DNA of 64,000 nucleotides from Lyophyllum atratum. Lineage: Eukaryota; Basidiomycota; Agaricomycetes; Agaricales; Lyophyllaceae. The notes under the pieces were generated by a model that ran no database searches, had not been told where the DNA came from, and saw only the letters and a program-made list of their open reading frames with translations. A program made the position numbers and the translations under genes. Shown here piece by piece: positions 11,453 to 23,915 of the stretch. The DNA lies in contig JACGCN010000001.1 of the NCBI GenBank assembly GCA_014905825.1, positions 1,488,001 to 1,552,000 on the forward strand. The letters run 5' to 3'. Within the stretch, counting starts at the first letter, position 1; each line of letters opens with the position of its first letter.

Positions 11453-14400
11453 ATGAACCAGGCCATGATTTCGCGGTCAAGGCTCACCCAGGTTTCGACA
11501 TACACTCACCTTCGTCGTCGTCTTAAGCCGCCCTCGTTGTCGTGCACTCAATATCGCTCATTTTCTGAATTACCACCAGCCAGCCCTTCCGAGCCCTCCA
11601 CCTCCAAGCCAGCGGAGCCTCGTGAGGGGTGGTTGTTCGTCGACTCTGTCTTTCCTATCCAGATCGCCAGATGGGAGTGCGTATATCATTTACTTATATC
11701 TTCGAATCTCACTGGTATACGTCTATATTGCAGCATTCGCCACTATATCGGCATTTTTCGTGAAGAATTTCTTCTAAATGCTCTCAAGGACCGGCTGGAC
11801 TCGATCAAAACCCATGACTTCAAAGTCCTTTCCCTTGAACCACATCAAAAGGACGGTGGGGTTTTTGTGCGATTTAGCTACAGCGCTGGTGACCCCGAAG
11901 GTGCTCTCAAGACCATTGAGTCGCACCTCGCAGAGGAATCTGCTAAGCATGGCGGTCTTCCATCTTGGCTCGGTCTCAGGAAGGGAAGTATGTGGTTGGT
12001 CAAAGGAACGCCGTGGAGAGAGGTGTGCTCGCTCGCCTTCTTGCCTTTCTATATCATGCTTATATCATGTGTCAGGATATGAACCGGTTTGCGTCTCCCA
12101 TTCTTAAAGTCGCGTTCGAAGGGCCCGATGTGCACGAACAGTCAATTTATCAAATATTCCGCGTATGTGTCTATGCTGTAACCCGTCTGACCTACCTAAC
12201 CAGTGTGAACTATGGCAGCCATACGGTCGTATACAAGATCTAACCGAGCCGGGTCCAGTTCCCGCAGGAACCCCTCGCTTTTCCATTTTAACGTTTAGCC
12301 GTATCCGTTCTGCTACAATTGCCAGAAATGTTGTTCATGGCTTCAAGGTTCAACCTGCTATCTGTGATGGCCCTCACACCGACAATGCCAGCAAGACGCG
12401 CCTTCGTACTACATATCAGCGACCAGTGCAAGCGCATGCTATACGTGATTGGATGTCCAATCACCCCAAAATCATGCTGCCACTCCTCGTGTTCTTGCTT
12501 GGGACTTTGACATATACTGTCTGTGTTCTCTTTACCATGCGACGACCTATTTCTAACCTGAAGCAACAGATCTTTGACCCCATACGTTCGTTAATGGTCC
12601 AAGCGAAGATGTTGAACTGGTTTGATGTTCGGGGTACTTCTTTCTCCTGGATCCTGAGTGTGGCATGACAATGACGTCATTCACAGAATTCCGGCTCTAT
12701 AAATGGCTGCGCATGAATACCCTCAACCGACTTTCTCTTGCCTTCGATGATACCGAGGTACAGCCAGCCGAGGAAGTTTGGAAAGAGAGGGATGATGCCG
12801 TGGGCTCCCTTAAGTCTTACTTATCGGACTTACCAAGTACGAAGTCAACAGACGTTTCTCAACTCTCAGCTGACCTAGCATACCCCAGCCACTGTTGCAT
12901 TTGTTCACGGCCCTCAAGGGAGTGGGAAAACTCGGATGCTAGAGGCTGTTTTGAAGGAATCCGGCCGGTAGGCAACCCTTTGTGTCACTCATGTAGCTTA
13001 TGCTGAAGTTCTCTCTAGGAGTGCCATGATTATTGACTGCCGAAGTTTACAGAGTACAACATCGGATACGCAGATGGTCGCTGCGCTGGCCTAAGCAAAC
13101 TGGATATTGGCCCGTATTCACGTTCCTAAACTCCATAAACAACCTCATCGACCTAGCGAGCGTCGGTCTGATTGGACAGAAAAGTAGGTCGTATCGTATA
13201 CCGCCTTAGCGTGTCTCACACCATTGCTATCTTAGCTGGCCTTAGCAGTTCGCTCAATGACCAGCTACGGCAAATCCTGACTGTAGTCGGGACGGCACTG
13301 AGTGGCGTCAGCTCCTCACACCGCGCTGCTATCAAGCGGCAGATAAAAAATAGGGAGCGCAAGGAAATGGAGAAGGAGGCGGAAGAACGGCGAAGGGACC
13401 AAATCAGGCGAGGGATCTGGCATGACGGACGGCTGGACGTTGTCGCTGGTAACGGCATCATGAGTGAGCTTGGAGTCGGAGACGAGTTGTTGACCGATGA
13501 CGACGGAACGGGCCCCATACATGTCGATGATACGGATGAAAAGCGAGAAACTGGGCAGGAAGCAGCTAGGAAGCAGAGAACGAAAGAAGGAGATAGAGGC
13601 TGTGGGAGCTTTGCCCATCGTCGTAATACGGAACTATGCCGCTAAGATCGGCTCTAATCGCGAGGAACTGCTGACAGTGTTGGCACAGTGGGCTGCAATG
13701 CTTACTGAGAATCAGGTTCGTTTCCGACTCACCTTTCTGCGTTCGACAAATAACCAATGCATTGCAGGTTGCTCACGTCATCGTTATTAGCGACAACCGC
13801 GAGAATTCCAAATACTTGGCAAAAGGTACGCCGTAGGAAGGCGTAATATGGCTTTGCCTGACGTTATATTTCCTGCAGCTCTACCGTCGAAGCCTCTTGC
13901 CTCGATTGCTCTATCGGACGCAGACTTCCGTAGCTCAGTGTCGTTCGTGAAGCAAAAGCTACGCGACGCAGACATTCCAGCGGATTTCACACCAGAGCAA
14001 ACTGCATATATTGAACGTTTAGGCGGTCGTGCCAGCGATCTTGAGAGTGTCAGTCGACACCTTGCGGTTGATTTTCATGGTCGACAACTGACTATATATA
14101 TCTATACAGCTCATACATAAAGTCTGCAACGGACAGCGCGTTGAAGAAGCTGTCGAGGATATTGTTAATCGGGGAATCGGAGAACTGCGGAAAAAGGCGT
14201 TCGGTGATGACGTTGACGATGCCAGGAGTTTGCCGTGGACGCGAGAGCAGGCCTGGTCTGTCTTGAAGCGGCTCGCAAAGCGCGGGGAGGTACGTCGTAC
14301 ATGATTTGCTTATATGACTAAACTCTTAATAGCTCCTTATCAGGTACCTTATCATGATAGTCCTCTTAGATTTCCCGTTTAAAGGGGACGAGAAATCGCT

Positions 14401-14897
14401 CCGGAGTATGGAACACGCGGAGCTTATATCTATTGGAACCCAAGACGGTGAGCAGTGGGTGGTTGTGGTGTCTCTTGTTCTCTAATTTCTTCTTTTAGGT
14501 CGCCCGTCCACTATCAGACCGGGAAAACCTGTTTTCCGCTGGGTCTTTGAGAAGCTTGTAAACGGTATGCATTCTGCGTTCTAAAATACAAGGCAGAATC
14601 GTTGACTCCGATCCACAGATCCAATCTTCCAAGCCACGCAAGACATTTCCTACAATGAAAAGTATATTGCGAGCTCTGAGAAGACTGTTCAAGCCTGCGA
14701 GGAGGAGCTTACAGAAGCTCAAAGGCATTGCACCCATGGAGGCAAAACCTTGGTGGACATTCGGGCTTGGAAGGCAGAGCGCCACGTCTATGAGAGCGAG
14801 GTACCTGGCGGACAAGATGCAGGCTGCAGAGAGGAAGATTGAGGCGATGGAGAGGGAGAATGCAGAGCTCAAGAAGGTTCTGGCGAGGGGAGGCTAA
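11453..14897 (+). CDS. YME2: Mitochondrial escape protein 2 (RNA12 family)
   Basis: Inner mitochondrial membrane protein that in yeast affects mitochondrial DNA stability and nucleoid organisation. The start ATG is at 11453, with a basic presequence. The exons give REGWLFVDSVFPIQIARW, an RRM-like domain (IFRPYGRIQDL ... FSILTFSRIRSATIARNVVH), a membrane segment (MLPLLVFLLGTLTYTV, about 12476-12525) and a C-terminal P-loop ATPase-like domain with Walker A GPQGSGKT near 12910. Later segments include VVIRNYAAKIGSNREELLTV, VAHVIVISDNRENSKYLAKA and FTPEQTAYIERLGGRASDLE, ending in a coiled-coil tail ENAELKKVLARGG (stop before 14898). At least four extra bases (about 13092, 13573, 14359, 14718) break the frame, all in conserved parts. 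Despite these the full family architecture is present in order. Confidence 0.88.
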
Positions 14898-14940
14898 CGC
14901 GTCATGGCAAGCGCGCGGTGACGTCACTCTTAATTCACAG

Positions 14941-14947
14941 TATATAA
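14941..14947 (+). promoter_or_regulatory. TATA-like element before the EI24-like gene
   Basis: TATATAA lies about 45 bases upstream of the chosen ATG at 14992 and only 44 bases after the YME2 stop. It may be a TATA box, though the spacing to the start codon is short. Confidence 0.35.
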
Positions 14948-14991
14948 TGAGAAACAACGGACATGCTGGCAGGATGCATCCCCTCCCAACC

Positions 14992-16020
14992 ATGAGCAGC
15001 GCCGTAGAGACCACAAAATCAGTTGTAACTGAGAAACTCGTAGAAACGGCTACTTTGTCGAGAGATGCGGTGACCTCAGGAGCCTGGTCGTACCCTCTCC
15101 TCGGCATAGTCTATTTCGTCTCCCATCCCTCCCTCTATCGCGCTGTCGCACCCGTAATCATCAAGTGTATCATAACGGCGCTCGTTATCACTGTTGCTTT
15201 GTTCGTTTTTACCTATCTGCCCCAGGTTGCGTTCTGTGTATTGTTTTCGGGACCATTCGCTTTCATTGCTGCCGCTCTTATGGTTCTCGCTGAATCCTAT
15301 GCAATTATCATGCTCGTCTCGAAGGCTTTCTTCCTTGGTCAGGCCCATGATATGATTTGTATGTCGCTGCTTCGAAATAATGTCTTTTTGGCGGCAGCTG
15401 ATTTAGTTATCACCGTCAGTTGATGCGGTGCTCTTGCAGCAAGGCCACGAACAACTGGTTTCTCGAGGAAGAGAAGTGAAGAGTACCAGTGGGATCAAGA
15501 AACTAGGAAAATCCATTTCACAGCCCCTGAATACACTCAGCAAGGAGGGCATTCTACGATATATCATCTCTCTTCCCCTCAACTCCCTCCCCGTTGTCGG
15601 GACTGTCCTGTTCTTCGTTTATAATGGTACGTCATAATCTACCATCTATGCATTTCCGTTCCGCCCACCAGGGATACAGGTACCCAAGCTGGACCAAGTT
15701 TCCACGACCGTTATTTCTACTTGAAGGGTTTTGACGAGCCAACTCGTCAATCATTCGTTGAGAAACGACGAGGGGCTTATACCGCGTAGGTTTCCTGGTA
15801 AATTGGTTGCTTGTGAGACTCAATCATCTTCCTGATCCTCAGGTTCGGAGCCACAGCGTTGGCTTTGAACGTCCTTCCCCTTGTTGGCCTCGTGTTCACT
15901 TTCACGTCGACGGTGGGTGCAGCTCTGTGGGCAAGCGAGCTGGAGAAGACGGGAGCAGCAGAAGGACAGGCTGGCGGGGCTCAGCGACCACCAAAGGATG
16001 AGGTGCAGGTTGAGTTGTAG
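14992..16020 (+). CDS. EI24-domain / Rrt8-like multi-pass membrane protein
   Basis: The start is taken at the ATG at 14992 (MSSAVETTKSVVTEKLVETA); an in-frame ATG slightly upstream is possible. The first exon has two or three strongly hydrophobic stretches (AVAPVIIKCIITALVITVAL; VAFCVLFSGPFAFIAAALMV). An intron follows at about 15360-15420. The next exon has QPLNTLSKEGILRYIISLPL and LPVVGTVLFFVYNG, then an intron whose best acceptor is the AG before GTACCC. The third exon has FHDRYFYLKGFDEPTRQSFV. A last intron precedes FGATALALNVLPLVGLVFTF, and the gene ends in a hydrophilic tail, stop TAG 16018-16020. The pattern matches the EI24/CysZ-like family that includes yeast Rrt8 and Lds proteins of lipid droplets or spore wall. 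All exons are in frame. Substrate is unknown. Confidence 0.75.
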
Positions 16021-16118
16021 TTGGATGATGTATTAATAAATAACGCGTCGCGAGGCGCGTCAACAAGAGCAAACACGTAGCACTTCTTGCTTTCTTCTAT
16101 TCCCTGTCTTTCAAAGTA

Positions 16119-17748
16119 ATGGACATTCCGAACTTGTCCGTTCTCGAGAAAACAGGCCACAGACCTGGTGCGCAATGCAAAGCGGGATGGAAGTCTGTCG
16201 TTAGTCCTTTGTTCGTTGACAGCAGCGTGCCCTACCGACTCTTGGCCCCTACAGACACCTTACCATCCGAATTATCCGTGAAAAGGTCGAAGCAACCCAT
16301 GGTCTGGAACGGGGGACATTGGAAGCGAAAGAGTATAAGCGCCCGCTGAAGGTTGCCATACAGGTATCACCTTCTCGTCGTTTGCAAGGCCACAAGAGGC
16401 ACTTACATGTCTGCGCGGCGTAGGACGCAACAGAACAAACGAAGAAGGGGTATGACGTAGAAAAGAGCTCAGAGTCTGACGCTGTCGGCGAGCCTGTCCC
16501 AAAAGCAAAGGATGCTGCAGCGACTAAGGGCGAGAAGGCCGCAGAACCCCCAACAGGAAAGAAAAGACGTAGTGAAAGCGGTAAAGCCTACAAATCGGCT
16601 GTTCGTTGTTTTCTTCCTTATGTCTCGCCTATGCTTGACATCGTTATCCAGGAATTTATAGAAAGCTCAGACGCAGAGGATAAGCCCGAAGCCAAGGTAT
16701 CTTCACCGAAGAAAGCTTCCCTGAGGAAAATACAGGAGTCAAAAGAAGTTCGCCATTTCGGGCTTCTACCCGGGCCAATCAACTAACGTTACTGCTGAAA
16801 GGACAGTGGACCCCGTCCTCCGCCCTCAAAACGGCGAAAGGTAGTGCAGAGTGATGATGACGACGATGGCCAAAGCCTAGCGAAGCCTGCATCTATGGTC
16901 AGATAATTTATCTGCTCGAGTTTATTGACGCGTATAGCAAAGCTAACGGGGACTTTTTAGGATGCGAAGAGCGACTCTGACCCGTCCTCCTTGTTTGGTG
17001 ATCAGCCGCCGTCCAAGCCGAAGAAGCAGGCGTCCAAAGAGAAGGTCGGTATTACTTTATAATCATCGTTACAGCATACCAACGCCAAATCCCCATTGAT
17101 AAAGAAACCAGCAAAGGCCAAGACGGTAACGAACGCGAAGACAAAATCGAGCGCGGAAGGAGGCAAGGACGAGGCCACGATCAAGAGGCTGAAGGTCAGT
17201 CTTGGTGTTTCAGTGATTTATAACGGCTCTCATGTCGGACAATCTCCAGTCTTTCGTGACTGCTTGCGGCGTCCGTAAACCTTGGGCGAAGATATTTCAA
17301 GATTATCCAAAGCCTTCTCAGCAAATTAAGAAGCTGAAGGAAACGCTTGCTGACCTGGGAATGACTGGACGACTGAGTATGGAACAAGCGAAGAAGATCA
17401 AGGCGAAGCGAGAGTTGGCGCAAGAGCTAGGTTCGTGCATGTTGATCATCCTGCATGTATGCTTGTTGATTATGCACCCCTGCAGAAGACGTCCGATCTT
17501 TTGAACAATCTGTGCTCAGTCGAGGTTCTCGAAACCGGACTAACTCGACCTCGCGATCCACCGAACCCGAACCCGAACCATCCGAAGAAGAAGAAGAAGA
17601 GGACATCAAGCCTATAAAACGAAAAGTAAGTCCAACGACTGCCTGATGCTGCGAAGATGTGCTCACGTGGGCTTCTACACTTCTTCTCCAGAGCAAAGCA
17701 CTGCGGAGCATTGATGCATTCCTGGAAGACCAAAGTGATGATGACTGA
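16119..17748 (+). CDS. HIRIP3-like chromatin protein (DEK-C-like N-terminus, CHZ-type C-terminus)
   Basis: The first exon (ATG 16119) starts MDIPNLSVLE. After a one-base shift it reads ATDLVRNAKRDGSLS, and after another TIRIIREKVEATHGLE and YKRPLKVAIQ. This is the layout of the DEK C-terminal-like domain seen at the N-terminus of HIRIP3 relatives. Several short acidic/lysine-rich exons follow (about 16410-17190). The conserved C-terminal block reads FVTACGVRKPWAKIFQDYP and LADLGMTGRLSMEQAKKIKA. The tail has an EPEPEP run, an acidic run and DAFLEDQSDDD, with the stop TGA at 17746-17748. HIRIP3 binds the histone chaperone HIRA and H2A-type histones. The two shifts are at about 16150 and 16260. 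The assignment is good for the C-terminal block, moderate for the rest. Confidence 0.7.
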
Positions 17749-17757
17749 CTGACTGAC
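17742..17757 (+). repeat. (TGAC)4 microsatellite over a stop codon
   Basis: Four TGAC units run from the last aspartate codon of the HIRIP3-like gene through its stop codon. Change in copy number could move the stop by a few residues. No other function is implied. Confidence 0.6.
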
Positions 17758-18160
17758 TTAACAATACGATTACTTATACCATACGCCTGCGCAGAACCTT
17801 CCATGTATATTTTGCTAAAATACCACACAAATGTACTCATCATTATTCACCATATAAATATAAAACATAGGCTTTAGTTGCGACGTCGGACAGTACGGAG
17901 GAGAGCATCGATTGCATACTGCCTTGAACGCGAGAGCTCTACCGCGAAGAATCCTCGCTACACCACAGATGCGGCCCGTCATATCCCTCGCACTCGCGAG
18001 AGTTTAACTCTTGATATGTCATATAACATTCAACCTAACTTTGAATAGTCTGCTTGATCTCAGCGGTAATCCGTGTTCCAAGCATATATTCATTCAATTT
18101 AAAACTAGGGAACAGACAGTCCTAGATATGTATAACCCGCTGACCGTTGGAACCATCGGT
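17749..18160. other. Intergenic between convergent genes
   Basis: AT-rich 3' region shared by the HIRIP3-like gene and the beta-galactosidase gene, which face each other. I see no coding feature, only likely polyadenylation-type AT-rich sequence around 17870. Confidence 0.4.
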
Positions 18161-21100
18161 CACATTGGCTGAACAAATTTGGCAACTGGGCGAAGCTGTT
18201 GTTGCGAGGCGTAATCCGGGGAGACATAATCTGTGAATTTCAAGGAAGTCGAGAATATCCCGTCAGACACGAGTTGGAGACCAGCAATGGAGGCTCCTGC
18301 GCGATCCAGCGACCAAAGAGACAACGCCAACGTGTTCACGGATTGACGTCTCAGGATCCTACGTACCTCATATGTCAGCGTAAAAAAATCACGGACGGTC
18401 TGACATACCCAGCTGGCAGGACGAAAAGAGTCTGTGGCCTAATGATTTGGGATATGATCAGACGGTTAATTGCGCGGGGATTTGTGGCTTACCCTATGTT
18501 GTTGATGTACTTCCCAATTTGCCAGCCATTCAAATATATTTGAACTCGGAAATTTGAAGTTATAGCACTTGGAGTGATCGACAGTCGGATAGGGAAATCT
18601 ACACCGTCGGGGATGCTCTGGAAGTCGGTAAGAATCGCGGAGTCTACGAGAGATTGAGAACCTACTAGATTGAAAGTGGTTCTGTAGAAGTTAATCCCAG
18701 CACCGGATACCCCGCCACCAGTCAAAGGGCTCCCAGTCACCCAAGAAGAATCGGGAAAGCCTGGTAGATGGGCTCCTACCCTTTCGGCATATAGTCCGCC
18801 TTCATTAAGATATCCTCTGAATGTGTCAGGGGCATTTGCCGCGCCGCCCTGTGAAGCCAAGCTGCTCAGTCACGCCATTGGCAACACAACATCCCATAGA
18901 GGCCTACTTGATTTCCTTGAAGCTTCCATTGACTGAAGGTAGTGCTGCCTCCTTCGATAGCGAACCCCCGTATACCACGGGGTTCCTTTCCTCCGCTGGC
19001 TGCAAGTATGATTTGATATCAATAGTCTAGTCAACGGAGAAGACAAATACGCACTACTAGTCTCCACGACTCTGACCAGAGTCTATCAGTATTTGATGCG
19101 TCAAGTAAGTGCCAACAGATACGCACCCCATGTGATCTAGAAAAGACCAAAGATCAGCAGATTGAAAAAGAGAATCAAAGTCTTGTACGAACCCTGAATA
19201 ATGACAAAGACATTATCGCTCCCAACCCGCAGTGTATCTGCCGGGACTGGCCATCTATCTGTCGTGAGACTGACAGTGGCATTTCCTTGGCTTGAGCCGA
19301 GGAATACACCATTGAGCCATGCGGAGTAACCCCCAGCAAATCCATATTGAACTGTGGTTGTGATGGCGGTTTCTTGCCCGCTGGCCGTGAAATGACCTCT
19401 AAAGATCAGGTTGCCACCGTAAAACCTGTGGAGGAAAACCGCCGAGGGTTATTTCTGTGCGTTCGTCAAGACAGCATCTAAAAAGTATTCACCCGTGTTG
19501 TTGTGAATATAAAACCCTGTTTCCCGCCAGAACAGGTAAGTTTGTGTACTATTTTTGTTCGCCGATGACTCAGTGTTTAAAATAAGGTCTTTTAGGGAGG
19601 AAACATACATTAGTCGTCGTCAGAGTTGCCGTGACGAAAGAGGAATCATCAAATGCGGGATCGATCTCAGGAAGACTAGAAAACGAAACCGCATTGAGGA
19701 ATTTTGAGAACGGGAAGAATAGTGCGCGGACCTTCCTGAAACTTTCCAGTTGTTCAGTGCTGGGAGAGTAATTCCGGCAGGAGCAGTGAGGCTGGCAGTG
19801 AACGACCCGCGTGATGTTTTTGTGACTGCAGCCAAGGCTCCATTCCAGGTGAGCGCGGAGACACCTGGGGGGCCAAGAATTCGACAAACGTGGTTCCGTT
19901 CAAATCTCCCGTCTGTAAGGCCGTCAAGCACAGTATACCGTCGAGACATACAGTAATATTACCAAGGATAGGGTGTTTCCAGAAATAAGGGCCGTTCGTA
20001 CGAGATACGGGCCTGCGACAAGGACACTGAAAGATCTCTAAGTTCGCAGTGGCGAAGGAATAACATAGGTTTCTAACCTTTGATTGGTTCCTAGAGAGAA
20101 AAACTCTCCAAAATCGCCGGAACCAGGAATAATGGGGGCATGCCAGGTATTCGCTGTCGCCTTGTCCAAAATGATGGCAACGACAGTATTGCCTCCCGAA
20201 GTGATCGTGATAAATTGAACACCATTGAGGGAATAGTTAAGCGTCAATGTGCCGTTGGAGAAGCTGGAGATCACAGTTGGGGGCTTGGAAACTACTGGGG
20301 CGTTAGAGAAACGGAAAGATGTTTCCCCTGTTTGCCCAAGTGGGCCATAGAGCACGATGTAGTCGATGTTTCCAATTCTACATGGATAGTTCAGTCCAGT
20401 CAAAAGTGATATGAAAGAGAGGTCTTGCGTTGTCCAGGTCATGATCCTAATAATGGTTAGATATTGAAGTTACATTACGAAGGTTGCCACTTACTCTGCA
20501 GTTGAATATAAAATTGTCGTAGCAGTTCTTCCGAAAATGTAGTCTGTAACCAAAATCTTGCTCTCGCGGCCGTTGAAGGTTATAGTGCCAGACTTCGGAA
20601 TCACGATCGATCCTACGGAGGTGCCTACTGTGATACGAGTGGTGGTCAATGCTGTTGACCTGGCAAGACCGGATTCGCGATAAGCCATATCTCGACATTG
20701 AAGACGGGAACTCACGTTGAAGCATTTTGTCTCATGATATAAAAACCAGCACCGGTGACAGAGTTCCGTAACTCGGCAGTGTGGATGAGGTTTGAGGTGG
20801 TATAATTTGTTCCGTTTGCTAAAAGGGTAGAGCCTAGTAGATCACGGGAAACACGAAGGAAGAGCCCTGGAATAAGAGTTAGAGCAGTTTAAGGAATTCA
20901 CAAGTTGGAAAATAACCTTGAAGTCTCATTTCATTCATCTTGGGACCTGCGACTCTGTTTTCGTTTATTCCTAGAAGGCTGTATCATTTAAGATAGCGTG
21001 CCAGAGCCAGGACCATCATACCACCGCCATAGTCGTACGAGGAATATCTAAAAGTACCGATGAGTCATACTAGGATGTCGTATGAATATTCTGACAACTT

Positions 21101-22814
21101 ACACGGTTGGTTCCAAAGTTTGTCCCCAGTTTGTTCCACCAAAGAGCACTGATGTCTCATGCAGCTCGCCTGCTCAAGGTTTCAACTACCAGACACACGT
21201 ACTGTAGATGCCTGTTAAAAGTTAGTTGTATGGCATACCCGACAAGCCGAATTCAACGTACTTAAAATTGTTGTTGCCTGGGAGCTGTAATTTTTGACTG
21301 TTAGTTCCGACCACGATTTACGTGAAACATCGATCAAGCTCACTATGTATCCTTGTAGAATACGTTTTCTGTTACGAAAATCTTCAAAAGGGATGCATGA
21401 GTTGGCTTATATGATTCTTACCATAACTCGCATCTGTGAGATCGCCCGCTAACGTTATATATGATAATATCAGTCTCGACACCTTCTCCGCATTAGATAT
21501 CCAGGACGCACAAAACTTTTCATATCCTGTGCCACCACGAGCCGCGGCGCCCCATCCTAGGAGGAAACCTCCACCGAACTTGATTGTCGAAAGTCAGCAG
21601 ATGTACAGCAAAAAATCAATCGCCAAAGTAGCACCTCAGCAAGGCAGAGTGGATTACTGGGTGCAACTGCCTGATGCGCTGAGTTGTATATGGCTTGTAC
21701 TGAGCCCATCTGCTCGCTCCTTGGGGATAAGAGTCGCCACTTAGAGGATTTAACTTAGTATTTATAACAAAGGTCGTTATTCACTCAACATACCAGTAGA
21801 TGTCGACGTGAGTCCCTGGGCGGTCAGGGGAGAAGTTTCCGGCCTGACCAGCGTGCTGATCATTGTGTGTGATTGCTAGAGAAAAAGTTATGAGCCAAGA
21901 TTGAGCTATGGAAAAAACCGACCGGCTTACGGACGACGATCCCATTTGCTCGATAGAGGTCAATGATGGCCTGCATATATATATTGTTGCTAGCGCTTGC
22001 GCTGAATTCATTTTCTGCCTGGACCAGGATAACTGGCAGACAGTGGAACGTCAGACCTGCACTCCCTTGCATGATGAACGGAACCGACTTGGTCCACCGT
22101 TTGTGATTTGATTCTTTGAGATGATTTTTGATACAGCAGTCATGTAAGGAGTCCATGCTGGGGTTGTCATGTTTATAAGTTTACTAGGGATTGGCGAAGA
22201 CACATACCTTGTTGATAACTTGGATTGTTGGTACGAAGGCTGCCAGCAATATTACCAACCCATCCCGGGAAACCGCCACCCGTCGTTTCGCCATCTTTGT
22301 TGTATCACCAGGGCAAAGGTCTGAGAAGAGGCAACTCGAGCTTACTGATATAGGGACCCGGCCTAAGATAATAGCCTCGAGTCAGTTTCCAACGGACAGA
22401 GGATACGAAAAGCCTGCATGTACCTAGCAATTAACCAAAGACCTGCCTTTTCTGCCTCGTCAATGAACCTCTGGATATCTCGGTACGTCCTGATTGGAAA
22501 TCACCCTGGCCCCCATCTGTCATCGGCGTGGGGAAATGCAGGGCCCAATTAACGTAGAAAGAAACAGTGTTGAAGCCATTCGATTTGACTTTCTGGAAAA
22601 TGTCTGCCCACAGAGCAGGGTTGCCGGGTAGCCTCCAAGGATGAATTTCTGCCGCTAAGATGAATACTCGTTGTCCTTGTATAAACAGTGAATGAGAATC
22701 CCAGGTCACAGCATTCGTTAAACCAGTAGAGTTCCTTCTGACCAAGTCTGCGTCATAAAGTGCCGAGCAAGCTGAGATGGCGCAGAACAGAAACGCATAA
22801 AACGTCACTAGCAT
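18161..22814 (-). CDS. lacA: Secreted beta-galactosidase, GH35
   Basis: Predicted extracellular enzyme that removes terminal beta-galactose from plant and fungal polysaccharides. The ATG at 22814 opens a signal peptide (MLVTFYAFLFCAISACSALY). The GH35 entry motif follows (GQRVFILAAEIHPWRLP), then SNGFNTVSFYVNWALHFPTP. The acid/base region reads ILVQAENEFSASASNN at about 21990-22035. Later exons carry family segments such as VVSKPPTVISSFSNGTLTLN and LTWNGALAAVTKTSRGSF, and jelly-roll parts near the C-terminus such as FRVQIYLNGWQIGKYINNIG and LVSDGIFSTSLKFTDYVSPD, ending KFVQPM with the stop at 18163-18161. There are roughly twenty short introns. One base seems to be missing near 22488. The gene is large (about 1,000 codons), as is usual for fungal GH35. 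It is divergent from VPS25. Confidence 0.88.
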
Positions 22815-23136
22815 GATCGGTGATTTGGATGTGGGTATGAATGGGCCACATTATGCTATTCTGACTTTATAGACCACTTTGCGGCCGTAAGGGTGATATT
22901 CATTCACAAATTTTCCGGTCTGGCTGAACAGCTGACATTGGTGGAAACTTCGATACTAGTCGGGTCGGGATCTGTGGAAGCTAGCGGACCGCTGCTAGGG
23001 AGGTTCGTAGCAATATGGTTCAGAAGATTCACGCGGACCGCCAGTCTGCCGTCCGGTACTACAGGGAACACGGAGAAACTATCGGTAACATGGAGAGCAG
23101 ACGGAGAGACGGATCGGAAGTTGCCTTGATCGCCTG
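22815..23136. other. Divergent promoter region between beta-galactosidase and VPS25
   Basis: About 320 bases separate the two start codons. A 96-codon minus-strand frame (23194-22904) overlaps the VPS25 start and lacks recognisable features, so I do not call it. I found no convincing carbon-catabolite or galactose-type regulatory site by eye. Confidence 0.4.
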
Positions 23137-23915
23137 ATGTCCCTTTCAACTCACACAACCACCTCCGGTTCGTCACTCCAATCTCCCGCTTCATTCCAAC
23201 GCTACAATTCTTGCTGCAGGTTTTATCTTACCCTCCATCCACTCTGCGCCTCCGTTCTTCACGTCAGCCCTTCTCATTGATTCGATCTTGTCCAATCTGA
23301 CGGTCGTGACAGTCAGCAGCCTAATCCTGCGACCCAAGCTATCGCCATCGAACAATGGACACGCCTATTACTGGCATACGCGCGTCATAGAAAGATATTC
23401 ATCCTCAAAGTAGAGGATTCGGAGACAACAGGTAACGACTGGGATGAGGTTTTGCGTAATGAACGCATAAATCGTACGTCTAAACCACTGTCCTTCATAT
23501 CTCGGCTTGACGAACTCCTACAGGGAAGCTTCTACCTCCCTACTTGACCCACATACTGTCCGTCATGGTGGCAACGGATGTAGCGGTATATGAGCCCCCG
23601 AAGCAGAACCGATCAGTACTGCTTTATTGGCGCTCGCCGGACGAGTGGGCTGAAACCCTTCACAGCTGGGTAAGTGTCTAATATGGGTCTTGTGTTCTAC
23701 TTGTGATGTATGATGGGCAGGCTACGGCAACCGGCCAACTGAACACAATCCTTACATTCTACGACATAACGGATCCTCCAACCGAATCTGAGCTGACAGG
23801 CATACCCGGATCGCTTCTGCGGAAAGCGATATCCATTCTCAGCAAGACAGGCAGAGCTCAGATTATTGCCGTGGCTGACGGCGAAGGAGTCAGGATATTT
23901 GCTGGAAGCAGGTGA
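23137..23915 (+). CDS. VPS25: ESCRT-II subunit VPS25
   Basis: Component of ESCRT-II, which works in sorting of ubiquitinated cargo into multivesicular bodies. The start ATG is at 23137 (MSLSTHTTTS, then an intron GTTCGT...TGCAG). Exon 2 reads GFILPSIHSAPPFF. Exon 3 reads QQPNPATQAIAIEQWTRLLL and ILKVEDSETTGNDWDEVLRN. Exon 4 reads KLLPPYLTHILSVMVATDVA and RSVLLYWRSPDEWAETLHSW. Exon 5 reads ATGQLNTILTFYDITDPPTE and ends AQIIAVADGEGVRIFAGSR with the stop TGA at 23913-23915. Two winged-helix domains are expected. All exons join in frame, in contrast to several neighbours. About 175 residues, the usual length. Confidence 0.92.

Noticed and set aside
11697..11715. tRNA-like T-loop sequence (TTCGAATC)
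   Set aside because: No matching A box, acceptor stem or anticodon arm; it lies in a YME2 intron.
1107..14897. Programmed +1 frameshifting as a new decoding system
   Set aside because: The sites share no slippery codon, stop codon or stem-loop, genes elsewhere in the window have none, and some breaks are missing bases. Sequence error is simpler.
1107..16300. Left-hand genes as pseudogenes
   Set aside because: Splice sites, catalytic and structural motifs and full gene lengths are preserved on both sides of each break, which is not typical for old pseudogenes.
22904..23194. 96-codon minus-strand frame overlapping the VPS25 start
   Set aside because: It overlaps the intact VPS25 first exon and contains no recognisable features.
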